Part shown: piece after piece, positions 25,453-32,476 of the stretch
How the letters are laid out: every line of letters begins with the position of its first letter
Position numbering within the stretch: the stretch's first letter is position 1
Assembly (NCBI RefSeq): GCF_002029255.1
Contig: NZ_MZGT01000054.1
Coordinates: 1-33,510, forward strand
Length of the DNA stretch: 33,510 nucleotides
From: Clostridium chromiireducens
GTDB lineage: Bacteria; Bacillota; Clostridia; Clostridiales; Clostridiaceae
Direction: 5' to 3'
Made by a program: the position numbers and the translations under genes
Notes under the pieces: generated by a model
What the model was told of the DNA's origin: nothing
The model's input: the letters and a program-made list of their open reading frames with translations, nothing else
Databases searched by the model: none

Positions 25453-26250
25453 TTAATTGTCCCCATCTAAGAAATTACCTAACATACCAAGTACACTGCC
25501 TTCTTCTTTGCCTCTTCCGCCTGCAGTTGGCGCTGCTGCAAATACACGTTCAGCCAGTCTGCTAAATGGTAAACTTTGTATCCACACTGTTCCCGGACCT
25601 GAAACTGTAGCAAAGAACACACCCTCTCCTCCAAACAGAGTATTTTTAATTCCACCTACAAATTGTATATCATATTGTACATCCCTAGTCATAGCAACAA
25701 TACATCCAGTATCTATTTTTAATATTTCCCCTGGCATAAGATTTCTCTTAACAATTGCACCACAAGCATGTATAAAAGCCATTCCATCTCCCTCTAATTT
25801 TTCAAGAATGAATCCTTCTCCGCCAAAGAAACCTACGCTTAATTTTTTTCTAAAATCTATCCCTACAGAAACACCTTTTGCTGCACATAAAAAGGCATCT
25901 TTTTGACATATTAGCCTTCCACCAAGTGTGCTTAAATCCATAGGAAGTATTTTTCCGGGATAAGGTGCCGCAAAATATACCTTTTCTTTTAAAGTACCTG
26001 AATTTGTAAATGCCGTCATAAATAAACTTTCTCCTGTAAGTACCCTTTTACCCGCCGAAAAAAGCTTATCCATAAAGCCATTAGAATTCTGCTTTGATCC
26101 ATCTCCAAAGATGGTTTCCATTTGTATGTTTGAGTCCATCATCATCATTGACCCTGCTTCTGCAATTACAGTTTCTGTTGGGTCTAATTCAATTTCCACA
26201 TACTGCATATCATCGCCATAAATAGTATAGTCTATTTCGTGTGCATACAT
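25453..26250 (-). CDS. TIGR00266/AIM24-family protein
   Basis: The 265-residue protein matches the TIGR00266 family, beta-rich proteins related to the yeast mitochondrial protein AIM24; their biochemical role in bacteria is not known. Characteristic segments are ETVIAEAGSMMMMDSNIQMET near the N-terminus, TAFTNSGTLKEKVYFAAPYPGKI, the Gly-rich FFGGEGFILEKLEGDGMAFIHACG, and the C-terminal GPGTVWIQSLPFSRLAERV. It ends with a Gly-rich stretch and an acidic tail. There is no membrane segment. AAAGGGGAATG precedes the start. The gene stands alone. Confidence 0.9.
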   Translation of the reverse strand: MYAHEIDYTIYGDDMQYVEIELDPTETVIAEAGSMMMMDSNIQMETIFGDGSKQNSNGFMDKLFSAGKRVLTGESLFMTAFTNSGTLKEKVYFAAPYPGKILPMDLSTLGGRLICQKDAFLCAAKGVSVGIDFRKKLSVGFFGGEGFILEKLEGDGMAFIHACGAIVKRNLMPGEILKIDTGCIVAMTRDVQYDIQFVGGIKNTLFGGEGVFFATVSGPGTVWIQSLPFSRLAERVFAAAPTAGGRGKEEGSVLGMLGNFLDGDN

Positions 26251-26428
26251 ATTTCATTCCCCTTTACTAATTTAAATAAATTTTACTTACTTATTAAATC
26301 ATTATGGATATTTTACTTTATAATATATTATTTTCTATAAATAAACAATTGTATTTAATTAAAATTTAATTTAGCACTTTTACTGTTTTTTATTCACATA
26401 CCTCTAATTTTAGTCTAACCTTAATAAT

Positions 26429-26803
26429 CTATTTAAATGTATAATTGAAAATTAATTTTTCATAAGCATATATCAGTACAGTTCCTATGAAATAGCAAAA
26501 AATATCACCCACATCAAAAGTTGATCCTAATACTATTTGGACTATTTTAACATTTTCTAAATGCAAAAAAGAAATTATATTCAAATATTGAGTAAATTCA
26601 ATAAAGCAGGCAAATAAAAAAACATATAATATTAAGAATTTTCCTTTATTAATAAAACTCTTAAGAAAGAAATAGATCAAACATACAACTAAGACGTCCC
26701 CTATGAAAGGCCTAATTATTTTATCATGTATAAATAGCGCAATTGCTATTTCGACCATTAATAAAATTACAAATATGCTCAAATTTTTACAATTAATTTT
26801 CAT
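26429..26803 (-). CDS. DUF2809 membrane protein (VanZ-like)
   Basis: The protein has four membrane helices and fits DUF2809, small proteins of unknown function related to VanZ. Family features are FIGDVLVVCLIYFFLKSF, FACFIEFTQYLNI and VLGSTFDVGDIFCYFIGTVLI. I prefer the ATG at 26803 (124 residues), which has GGGAG eight bases upstream; the longer frame starts with GTG at 26827 and has no site. Confidence 0.82.
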   Translation of the reverse strand: MKINCKNLSIFVILLMVEIAIALFIHDKIIRPFIGDVLVVCLIYFFLKSFINKGKFLILYVFLFACFIEFTQYLNIISFLHLENVKIVQIVLGSTFDVGDIFCYFIGTVLIYAYEKLIFNYTFK

Positions 26804-26955
26804 CAATATTACTCCCATCCTTAACACAAATTCAACCGAGTTAAAAATAATATAATTTTATTAATAGATTCACATATATATTCCTTTAGTTTTATTCTGA
26901 AGTTCATAAATAAAATATTTAAAAAATTATTTAATTATTATCGGATGTAAATAAT

Positions 26956-26986
26956 AAGGTTAGAAAGAATTACTCTTTCTAACCTT
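26956..26986 (-). terminator. Terminator of the NlpC/P60 gene
   Basis: A perfect 13-bp inverted repeat (AAGGTTAGAAAGA and its complement) with a five-base loop lies 34 bases after the stop codon. The following minus-strand sequence is AT-rich rather than a pure T run. Confidence 0.75.
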
Positions 26987-27019
26987 TCATAAGTTATGCT
27001 GAATAGAATTTTATTCTAA

Positions 27020-28306
27020 CTACAATATCCTTCTTGCTGCATAAAAATTATATACAGGACCTACTTTTACAACATCCCCTGTTTGAGGAGCATGTATCAT
27101 TTGTCCATTACCTACATATATTCCCACGTGCCCAGGATTAGGAAATACCAAATCTCCTGGTTTAAGTTCATCTCGGCTAATAGATTGTCCAACATCTATT
27201 TGAGTATAGGTTGTTCTTGAAATGTCTATTCCCGTGGCATTTCTATAAACATAAGAAGTAAATCCTGAACAATCAAAAGTATCCGGACCTGTTGCTCCCC
27301 AGACATAAGGAGTTCCTAAATGTTTATATGCTTCATTTAAAACAGCCTGAGCATTTCCTGCTGAAGGAGCAGATACTTTAGTATTTGCTTTTTTAGTATC
27401 TACTTTTGTATTTGAAGCTTTGGCTTGTGCTTGAGCTTGTCTTTCACGTTCAGCTGCTTGTTTTTCCTCAGCTGCTTTCTTTTGACTTGCTATTACCTTT
27501 GCATTATCAAGTTTGCTATTAATCTCTTTAATAATAATTGGACTTTTTATCTGATTATCTCTAATACTAATTAATTGACTAATTGCACCTTGAACATCTG
27601 CATATGTACTACTTGAACTATCTATCGTATCAAACTGAGATTTTACAGCTTCCCTTTCTAATTGTGATAAATATTCAGCATCAAATTTGCTTCTTTCTAC
27701 CTTTGCCTGTTCTGCTAAAGCCTGTTGGTCTCTCTTCTTTTTATCTAATTCACTTAAATCATCTTGAATTTCTTTAGTAAGCTTATTTATTTCATTCTTT
27801 TTATCATCTAAAGACTTCACTTTACTATTTAACTCATTTTTCTTATCTTCAATATTTTCTATTGCTGATTTATCTTTTCCTACAATTTCAGTTACAGCTT
27901 GTATCCTTGAGAAGAATTCGCTGCTAGAATCTGCTTTAAGTACAAAATTAACATAGTTAAATTCCAGATCTCCTGAGTTATACATTGCCTTTACTCTTTG
28001 ACCTAACGCTAAGTCTAAATCATTTATTTCTTTTTTACATTGATTTATATCTTTCTTAGTATTTTCCATTATATTATTAATATTTTCGATTTCCCTTTTA
28101 TTTTTATCAACTGCAACTTGCAGCGGCTCAATTTGAGCACTCAATTCGTCAACTTTACTTTCAATGTCTTTTATTCTATTTTCAATTTCAGCATATTTTT
28201 GCCTTGATTCATTTAATTGTGCATTATCGGGTGCTGCAAATGCTGATATTGAACTTCCTAAAGTCATTATGATTACTAAAACTAATGATATAATTCTTTT
28301 CTTCAT
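27020..28306 (-). CDS. NlpC/P60 peptidoglycan hydrolase with coiled coil (PcsB/CwlO type)
   Basis: This is a secreted cell-wall endopeptidase of the type that cuts stem peptides during growth or division. A signal peptide (MKKRIISLVLVIIMTLGSSISAFA, residues 1-24; cut probably after AFA) is followed by a long coiled coil (about residues 30-230) rich in Lys/Glu/Asp heptads, a second Ala/Gln-rich helical segment and linker (about 270-315), and a C-terminal NlpC/P60 domain. Catalytic residues are Cys346 (DTFDCSGF), His393 (NPGHVGIYVG) and His405 (MIHAPQ). In related CwlO and PcsB proteins the coiled coil keeps the enzyme inactive until an FtsEX-type complex activates it. The gene is transcribed alone from the promoter at 28357. 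Confidence 0.94.
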   Translation of the reverse strand: MKKRIISLVLVIIMTLGSSISAFAAPDNAQLNESRQKYAEIENRIKDIESKVDELSAQIEPLQVAVDKNKREIENINNIMENTKKDINQCKKEINDLDLALGQRVKAMYNSGDLEFNYVNFVLKADSSSEFFSRIQAVTEIVGKDKSAIENIEDKKNELNSKVKSLDDKKNEINKLTKEIQDDLSELDKKKRDQQALAEQAKVERSKFDAEYLSQLEREAVKSQFDTIDSSSSTYADVQGAISQLISIRDNQIKSPIIIKEINSKLDNAKVIASQKKAAEEKQAAERERQAQAQAKASNTKVDTKKANTKVSAPSAGNAQAVLNEAYKHLGTPYVWGATGPDTFDCSGFTSYVYRNATGIDISRTTYTQIDVGQSISRDELKPGDLVFPNPGHVGIYVGNGQMIHAPQTGDVVKVGPVYNFYAARRIL

Positions 28307-28314
28307 ATTTCGTC

Positions 28315-28327
28315 GGTTTAATAAACC
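28315..28327 (-). promoter_or_regulatory. Hairpin between Shine-Dalgarno-like run and start of the NlpC/P60 gene
   Basis: The sequence just before the ATG lacks a normal ribosome site, but AAGGGGGAAA lies further upstream. GGTTT (28323-28327 side) and AAACC form a five-base stem between the two. Folding this hairpin would bring the purine run to about 11 bases from the ATG. Confidence 0.4.
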
Positions 28328-28356
28328 TTTCCCCCTTACCGTCCCCTAATATAAAC

Positions 28357-28385
28357 ATTATAACACCTTTAGTAATCGTCAACAA
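28357..28385 (-). promoter_or_regulatory. Promoter of the NlpC/P60 gene
   Basis: TATAAT (28357-28362) with TTGTTG (28380-28385) 17 bases away on the minus strand. A TTGACG overlaps the region but is only 14 bases from the -10. The leader would be about 45 bases. Confidence 0.6.
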
Positions 28386-28566
28386 TCTGAGTATATGCTG
28401 AGAATCCACATTTTTATATTCATTCCTATGTTTGTACCCTTTTTTCTTGCTTATTCTTAGTTATTTTATCAACCACTAATGATTTGGATTATTTTCAATA
28501 TATTTACAATAATAAAAATAAATCAAAACTATGGAAAAGATTTTAACAAATTTATACTAGTTTAAT

Positions 28567-29748
28567 TTATTCACAACATGAACTTAAAATAATATTTCGC
28601 AATTTTCTGGTAAGATGAGTGGTCCCTGCATCAGTTTTTTGTATCATAAATAGGAATGTTAATTCTTCTTCTGGACAATTACAGAAATATGGCCCAAGCC
28701 AGCCATCCCATCCATATTCTCCTGAGCTCCCCAAGTCTCCAGCCTTACTACAATCAGTCATTACGCGCATTAGATTTCCATAACTATGTCCACCTAAGGT
28801 AACCCAGTTATCAAAACTTTTCTGCTGCACAGCATTCAAAGTTCCTGATGTTAGATATTTAACTGTGTGAGGAAGTAAGATCTGAACGCCATCCAAACTT
28901 CCACCATTCATAAGCATGGTAGTAAATCTTGAATAATCATCTATTGTAGAAACCAATCCTGCTCCTCCTGACTCAAATGCTGGACTTCTATCCATCTTAT
29001 TAACTATTCCTAAATTATTCCCCGTATAAACTTCTAAATCCCCGCCATTATCATTTATATAAGTTTTAGCAAGGCGACTTCCTTTTTCTTCTGGTACCCA
29101 AAATCCTGTGTCTTTCATACCTAGTGGTTGAAATATTTCTTCTTTAAAAAACTCTCCTAATCTTTTACCACTAACAACTTCAACAACAGCACCTAAAACA
29201 TCTGCTGAAGTACCATACTCCCAAGAGGTCCCTGGTTGAAAAGCTAAGGCACATCTCCCTAATTTATTTATAACTTCTATTGTGCTCATTGGTGTATCGC
29301 CTAATAATCTATCATCTATCTCTCTAAATAAAGCTTCTGTATCTTTTCCTGCTCTATGATTACCACCATAAACCAATCCCGATGTCATAAAAAGTAAATC
29401 CTTAAGCGTGACATCTCTATCGACAGGAACTAAAGTATCACCTGCACCAACCATCTGCTTTTCGAATCCCGGGATATATTTACTTACTGGTTCATATAAA
29501 TCGATTTCTCCTCTTTGTAAAAGTATCATAACTGCAGCTGCTGTAATAGGCTTTGTCATGGAATATAGTCTAAAAATAGAATCTCTTTTGATTGAAATTC
29601 CTGCTTCCTTATCAGCAAAGCCATCTTCATAATAGAAAATTTCTTTGCCTCCCTTAATTATCTTTAAGTTTGCACCAGCTATAAAATTATCATCTATGTT
29701 CTTTCTTAATATCTTTTTAATTTGTTCTATTTCAGTCTTCCCTAACAT
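28567..29748 (-). CDS. Serine beta-lactamase family hydrolase (class C/esterase VIII type)
   Basis: The 393-residue protein belongs to the beta-lactamase/penicillin-binding serine hydrolases, which as cytoplasmic or secreted members act as esterases, peptidases or lactamases. The nucleophile motif SMTK (S-x-x-K) follows DSIFRLY near residue 60, and the second motif is YGTSADVLG (Y-x-x). SGGAGLVSTIDDYSRF and WDGWLGPYF are typical of class C-like esterases. There is no signal peptide, so it is probably cytoplasmic and an esterase or peptidase rather than an antibiotic-resistance enzyme. I choose the ATG at 29748 because AGAGGAGG lies eight bases upstream; the ATG at 29787 has only a weak site. 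Confidence 0.9.
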   Translation of the reverse strand: MLGKTEIEQIKKILRKNIDDNFIAGANLKIIKGGKEIFYYEDGFADKEAGISIKRDSIFRLYSMTKPITAAAVMILLQRGEIDLYEPVSKYIPGFEKQMVGAGDTLVPVDRDVTLKDLLFMTSGLVYGGNHRAGKDTEALFREIDDRLLGDTPMSTIEVINKLGRCALAFQPGTSWEYGTSADVLGAVVEVVSGKRLGEFFKEEIFQPLGMKDTGFWVPEEKGSRLAKTYINDNGGDLEVYTGNNLGIVNKMDRSPAFESGGAGLVSTIDDYSRFTTMLMNGGSLDGVQILLPHTVKYLTSGTLNAVQQKSFDNWVTLGGHSYGNLMRVMTDCSKAGDLGSSGEYGWDGWLGPYFCNCPEEELTFLFMIQKTDAGTTHLTRKLRNIILSSCCE

Positions 29749-29787
29749 TTCGAATGCCTCCTCTTTAATTCCCACATATACTTTCAT

Positions 29788-30059
29788 CTAATTCTCACGA
29801 TACTAAAGAAATCCATTAAATCATTTCCTCAGAAATTATTTAACTATTATAACATATTGAACCAATTTATTGAATACCTTTACTAATACTTAATTAAATC
29901 CATTTGAAACTTCTTACTCTTATAAAATCAGTTATTTCTCTTTTCATCAATTATCCTTTTGGATTCACCCTTGGAAAAAGTCACGATGTTCGTGCATCTG
30001 CAGCCTTAAGCATATTCTCGGAAGATTGAAAAATAACTACATATATTTTCATTATGAGA
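29788..30059. other. Intergenic region without recognised genes
   Basis: This AT-rich gap has one unusual less AT-rich patch at about 29960-30030, with a small hairpin CACGA-tgt-TCGTG (29982-29994). I see no supported ORF; the patch could be a decayed coding remnant. Confidence 0.4.
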
Positions 30060-30093
30060 AATGGCCACCAATTTTAATGAATTGATGGCCATT
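30060..30093 (-). terminator. Minus-strand terminator
   Basis: A 14-bp stem (30060-30073 with 30080-30093, core AATGGCCA/TGGCCATT) with a six-base loop. The imperfect pair is C-A on the plus strand and G-U on the minus strand, so it serves minus-strand transcripts such as the small ORFs at 30105-30410. Confidence 0.6.
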
Positions 30094-30104
30094 CTATATA
30101 AATT

Positions 30105-30314
30105 TTAAAATAAGTTTCTATCTTTTTGCATCTGCATAGTGATTTCAATTCTGCATTTTTCGTAGTTATTATAATTCTGTCTCTGAAAATCATAATTTGA
30201 ATAACTACATTTAATACTTTTCTTTGATATAAATTTAAAAATTGTTCTTATATAATTTTTAATTTTAATTTTTACGCAAGTTAATAAATTTACTATTCTA
30301 TTTTCTTTTTTCAT
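30105..30314 (-). CDS. Small hypothetical protein, 69 residues
   Basis: A short frame starting with ATG at 30314 has AAAGGT nine bases upstream and a terminator just downstream (30060-30093). The product (MKKENRIVNLLTCVKIKIKN at the start) is Lys/Asn/Tyr-rich, without membrane segments or known motifs. It could be an expressed small protein or chance ORF. Confidence 0.35.
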   Translation of the reverse strand: MKKENRIVNLLTCVKIKIKNYIRTIFKFISKKSIKCSYSNYDFQRQNYNNYEKCRIEITMQMQKDRNLF

Positions 30315-30344
30315 TTCATTCTTACCTTTAAATAAATACAAACT

Positions 30345-30410
30345 TCACTCTGTATTTTTTATAATTCCTTTCCTAGAATATTCCTTAAATTCAGCATTAT
30401 TGCTTCCCAT
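30345..30410 (-). CDS. Very short ORF, 21 residues
   Basis: ATG at 30410 with AGGAGTG upstream opens a 21-codon frame (MGSNNAEFKEYSRKGIIKN, then Thr-Glu and stop). It lies 30 bases before the 69-residue ORF on the same strand. The Shine-Dalgarno site is good; the function is unknown. Confidence 0.3.
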   Translation of the reverse strand: MGSNNAEFKEYSRKGIIKNTE

Positions 30411-30557
30411 ATTCATCACTCCTAACTTAATATATTTTTAAGGCTCTTAAGCAGTTTATTTAATACTAAAACAACTTAATAATAATAGTTTACCTTTCTT
30501 ATTCTGTAAGTAATAGTTAAAAAATAATTATAATTAAACTTTCCCAACTTTTAGGCA

Positions 30558-30872
30558 TTATGCATCAACATCTTCTTCAAATGCCTTACATGATAACTTT
30601 AATATCTCATTATTTAATTTAAATACAATTTTTCTTATACTATCCTCAGAAAGATTATATGTCTGTGCTATGTTAGAAATTTTTATTCCTTCTTTGTACA
30701 AATTATATATCTCCATATTTCTTTTTCTAATTGCTAGTCTTGTACCATTGTTTTCGCCCCATCCTTTTCTTTCTTCATTCTTAGGAATATATATTGTTTC
30801 TCCTTGAATGTACTTTTGAAGTTCCCTTAAAAGCTTTTCTGGTAATATATCTTTTCCGTTTTTGTAACACAA
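30558..30872 (-). CDS. CD3324-family small DNA-binding protein (Mor-like)
   Basis: The protein matches the CD3324 family, small clostridial proteins related to the Mor transcription activator. The N-terminal segment is CYKNGKDILPEKLLRELQKY, followed by the conserved QGETIYIPKNEERKGWGENNGTR (read as IQGETIYIPK and GWGENNGTR), and a helix-turn-helix at about residues 68-90 (GIKISNIAQTYNLSEDSIRK). I choose TTG at 30872 (104 residues): GAGGAGG lies nine bases upstream, and the family starts just before the YKN segment. The frame extends further upstream, but there it overlaps another small ORF. Target genes are unknown. Confidence 0.85.
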   Translation of the reverse strand: MCYKNGKDILPEKLLRELQKYIQGETIYIPKNEERKGWGENNGTRLAIRKRNMEIYNLYKEGIKISNIAQTYNLSEDSIRKIVFKLNNEILKLSCKAFEEDVDA

Positions 30873-30933
30873 CGTTAAATTCCTCCTCGTTATTTTCAGT
30901 GTCAAGTAATACTACGATTTTAGAATTTTTCAT
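30781..30933 (-). CDS. Small ORF overlapping the CD3324-family gene, 50 residues
   Basis: ATG at 30933 with GGGGGTGG upstream opens a 50-codon frame (start MKNSKIVVLLDTENNEEEFN) that runs out of frame through the first ~90 bases of the CD3324-family gene. The Shine-Dalgarno site of that gene lies within its codons 15-18. It may be a translational control ORF, the remains of an N-terminal extension separated by a frameshift, or chance. Confidence 0.3.
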   Translation of the reverse strand: MKNSKIVVLLDTENNEEEFNVVLQKRKRYITRKAFKGTSKVHSRRNNIYS

Positions 30934-31070
30934 TGAGACCACCCCCATATCTTACTTGCTATTTTTTACTCTTTCATCTCGAATCTATTGGATATAATAA
31001 CTTATTTAAAAACCAACAGTACAATTTTATTATTTATTTTTCTTGATTAGTTTTTATATAAATCTAGAAA

Positions 31071-31102
31071 AATCCCGTGGACACATAACCATCCACGGGA
31101 TT
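31071..31102 (-). terminator. Strong intrinsic terminator
   Basis: AATCCCGTGGA pairs perfectly with TCCACGGGATT (11 bp, ten-base loop); a T run follows on the minus strand only. Confidence 0.85.
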
Positions 31103-31126
31103 ATATAAAAAAGACAATAAAAAAAA

Positions 31127-31142
31127 CACGATAACCCTCGTG
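31127..31142 (-). terminator. Short intrinsic terminator
   Basis: CACGA and TCGTG form a five-base stem with a six-base loop, followed by eight T on the minus strand. It is the first of two tandem terminators. Confidence 0.6.
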
Positions 31143-31306
31143 CCTTCTGCCAAATTTAAATCCATATTAATTCATCAGATGACGGTTATTAATTATTTTT
31201 CGAAAGCACAACAAATAAAGAGTAACCGAACTCTAATTGTATCCTTTTTATAGATATTACAAAAAACTAAACTATAAATTTTTACACTGCTTCCGACAAT
31301 ATTAAG

Positions 31307-31348
31307 TTATTGATCAATTACCTCTTTACTAGCTATTAAAATATTCAT
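31307..31348 (-). CDS. 13-codon ORF with strong ribosome site (possible leader peptide)
   Basis: ATG at 31348 follows AAGGAGG (31358-31364) by nine bases, an optimal arrangement. The peptide is MNILIASKEVIDQ. It lies about 65 bases downstream of a good promoter and is followed by about 160 non-coding bases and two terminators. It may be a leader or regulatory peptide, a small functional peptide, or the intact start of a decayed gene. Confidence 0.4.
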   Translation of the reverse strand: MNILIASKEVIDQ

Positions 31349-31419
31349 ATTATACATCCTCCTTCATCTGAATTTTATATCAAGCAGATATGAATTTCTT
31401 CAACTGCATTATATGTTAT

Positions 31420-31448
31420 ATATTACTTTATGTTCTACTTTATGTCAA
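31420..31448 (-). promoter_or_regulatory. Promoter of a short minus-strand transcript
   Basis: TTGACA (31443-31448) and TAATAT (31420-31425) are 17 bases apart on the minus strand. Nothing but a 13-codon ORF and two terminators follows within 380 bases. Confidence 0.6.
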
Positions 31449-31503
31449 CATTTCCCAAAATACATACAGAAAATAAATGTGTACTTTTTAAGCTAAGTTA
31501 TAG

Positions 31504-31594
31504 AGGAAGCCATATGGCCTCCTTATTAACTGATGGTTACATTAGCCTGTACCTAGACTAATGGCCACCTCCTACTTATGATCAATATAATCAT
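31504..31594 (-). ncRNA. Candidate structured RNA
   Basis: On the minus strand three hairpins follow each other: ATGAT/ATCAT (31578-31594), GGT-CATTAGTCT with AGGCTAATG-ACC (31535-31569, loop AGGTAC) and AGGAGGCCAT/ATGGCTTCCT (31504-31523). In the last two, the one irregular pair is G-U on the minus strand but A-C on the plus strand, which points to a minus-strand RNA. It may be a free small RNA or the 3' tail of the FMN reductase transcript. I cannot assign it to a known class. Confidence 0.45.
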
Positions 31595-31734
31595 CCCCTT
31601 TCCCATAGAATTACCGGCAATTAAATTATCTCATAACTTGGATAAATTTCTCAATGGAAAGAATTTTTATAATGAAAGTTTCCTATTACATAAATTCTTA
31701 GTATGAAGATAATTCCTTGTTATTAATGATAATA

Positions 31735-32310
31735 TTATTTGTTAATCTTATTTAATATCCAAGCCATATTATTTCCAACAGACTCCATATTCTTCATACC
31801 TTCAATATCATTAAGCACTTCACCAACTTCTTTCCCGTATACCATATTCCAGTATGTGCCACCAACTGAGTACATTTCCATACAGTGTAAGAAATAATTC
31901 ATAGTATCAAAAGCACGTGTTGCACCACCTCTACGAACTGCCACTACAGATGAACCTATTTTGTGTTTAAAAAGATTGCCATTAACTTTAGATACCATAC
32001 CAATCCTTTCTAATAACGCCTTCATATTTGCTGTAACATCTGCAAAATATACTGGTGAACCTAAAATAATTCCATCAGCTTCAATCATCTTTTCTATACA
32101 TTCATTTACAATATCATTCTTAAAAACGCATTTCTTATCTTTGTTTTTAAAACAATTTCCACAACCTATACATCCATTAATTTTTGTATTAGCTAAATCA
32201 ATTAATTCAGTTTCAATACCTGATTTTTTTAATTCACTAAATATTGCTTCTATAATGATAGAAGTATTTCCATTCTTTTTCGCACTTCCATTGATAGCTA
32301 TAACTTTCAT
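31735..32310 (-). CDS. NADPH-dependent FMN reductase / iron-sulfur flavoprotein
   Basis: The 191-residue protein is a flavodoxin-fold reductase of the FMN_red/iron-sulfur flavoprotein group. The N-terminal INGSAKKNGNTSII is the FMN phosphate loop, GSPVYFADVTANMKALLERI is the second flavin segment, and VAVRRGGATRAFDTMNYFL the third. Between them a cysteine cluster, CIGCGNCFKNKDKKC, can carry a [4Fe-4S] centre as in archaeal and clostridial iron-sulfur flavoproteins. AGGAGTGG precedes the ATG. It diverges from a LysR regulator gene, a layout typical of regulation by that neighbour. Confidence 0.92.
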   Translation of the reverse strand: MKVIAINGSAKKNGNTSIIIEAIFSELKKSGIETELIDLANTKINGCIGCGNCFKNKDKKCVFKNDIVNECIEKMIEADGIILGSPVYFADVTANMKALLERIGMVSKVNGNLFKHKIGSSVVAVRRGGATRAFDTMNYFLHCMEMYSVGGTYWNMVYGKEVGEVLNDIEGMKNMESVGNNMAWILNKINK

Positions 32311-32379
32311 TTATATACCACTCCTGATTAATAATTATTGTTTTAAAATTATATATTTTATGCTAAAATTAGTTTAAAC

Positions 32380-32389
32380 GTTGTACAAC
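32380..32389. promoter_or_regulatory. Candidate LysR operator
   Basis: GTTGTACAAC, a perfect 10-base palindrome, lies about in the middle of the 166-base gap between the diverging FMN reductase and LysR genes. It is the only clear symmetric site there. Confidence 0.4.
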
Positions 32390-32476
32390 ATAGTCTTATT
32401 ATATTTTATAAATATAAATTTTAATAATATCTATACAATATATCTATATAACTTTAAGTTATAATAGGAGGCAAAA

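Larger units (their letters stand above)
30934..31734. other. Long non-coding region with minus-strand RNA structures
   Basis: No normal gene fits in these 800 bases. On the minus strand they contain, in order of transcription, three hairpins at 31504-31594, a promoter at 31420-31448, a 13-codon ORF with a strong ribosome site (31307-31348), and two terminators (31127-31142, 31071-31102). These are listed separately. Confidence 0.6.

Noticed and set aside
25457..25906. Plus-strand 149-codon frame
   Set aside because: It lies fully antisense to the well-supported AIM24-like gene, has no ribosome site and has a Pro/Ser-rich shadow composition.
28307..28409. c-di-AMP (ydaO) riboswitch before the NlpC/P60 gene
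   Set aside because: Such genes often have one in Firmicutes, but the leader here is about 45 bases, much too short for that aptamer.
28224..28409. 61-codon minus-strand frame before the NlpC/P60 gene
   Set aside because: It overlaps the promoter and the start of the hydrolase gene out of frame and has no ribosome site.
31504..31594. Naming the structured RNA as a known family
   Set aside because: I cannot recall consensus sequences well enough to assign a class; it is reported only as an unassigned candidate.
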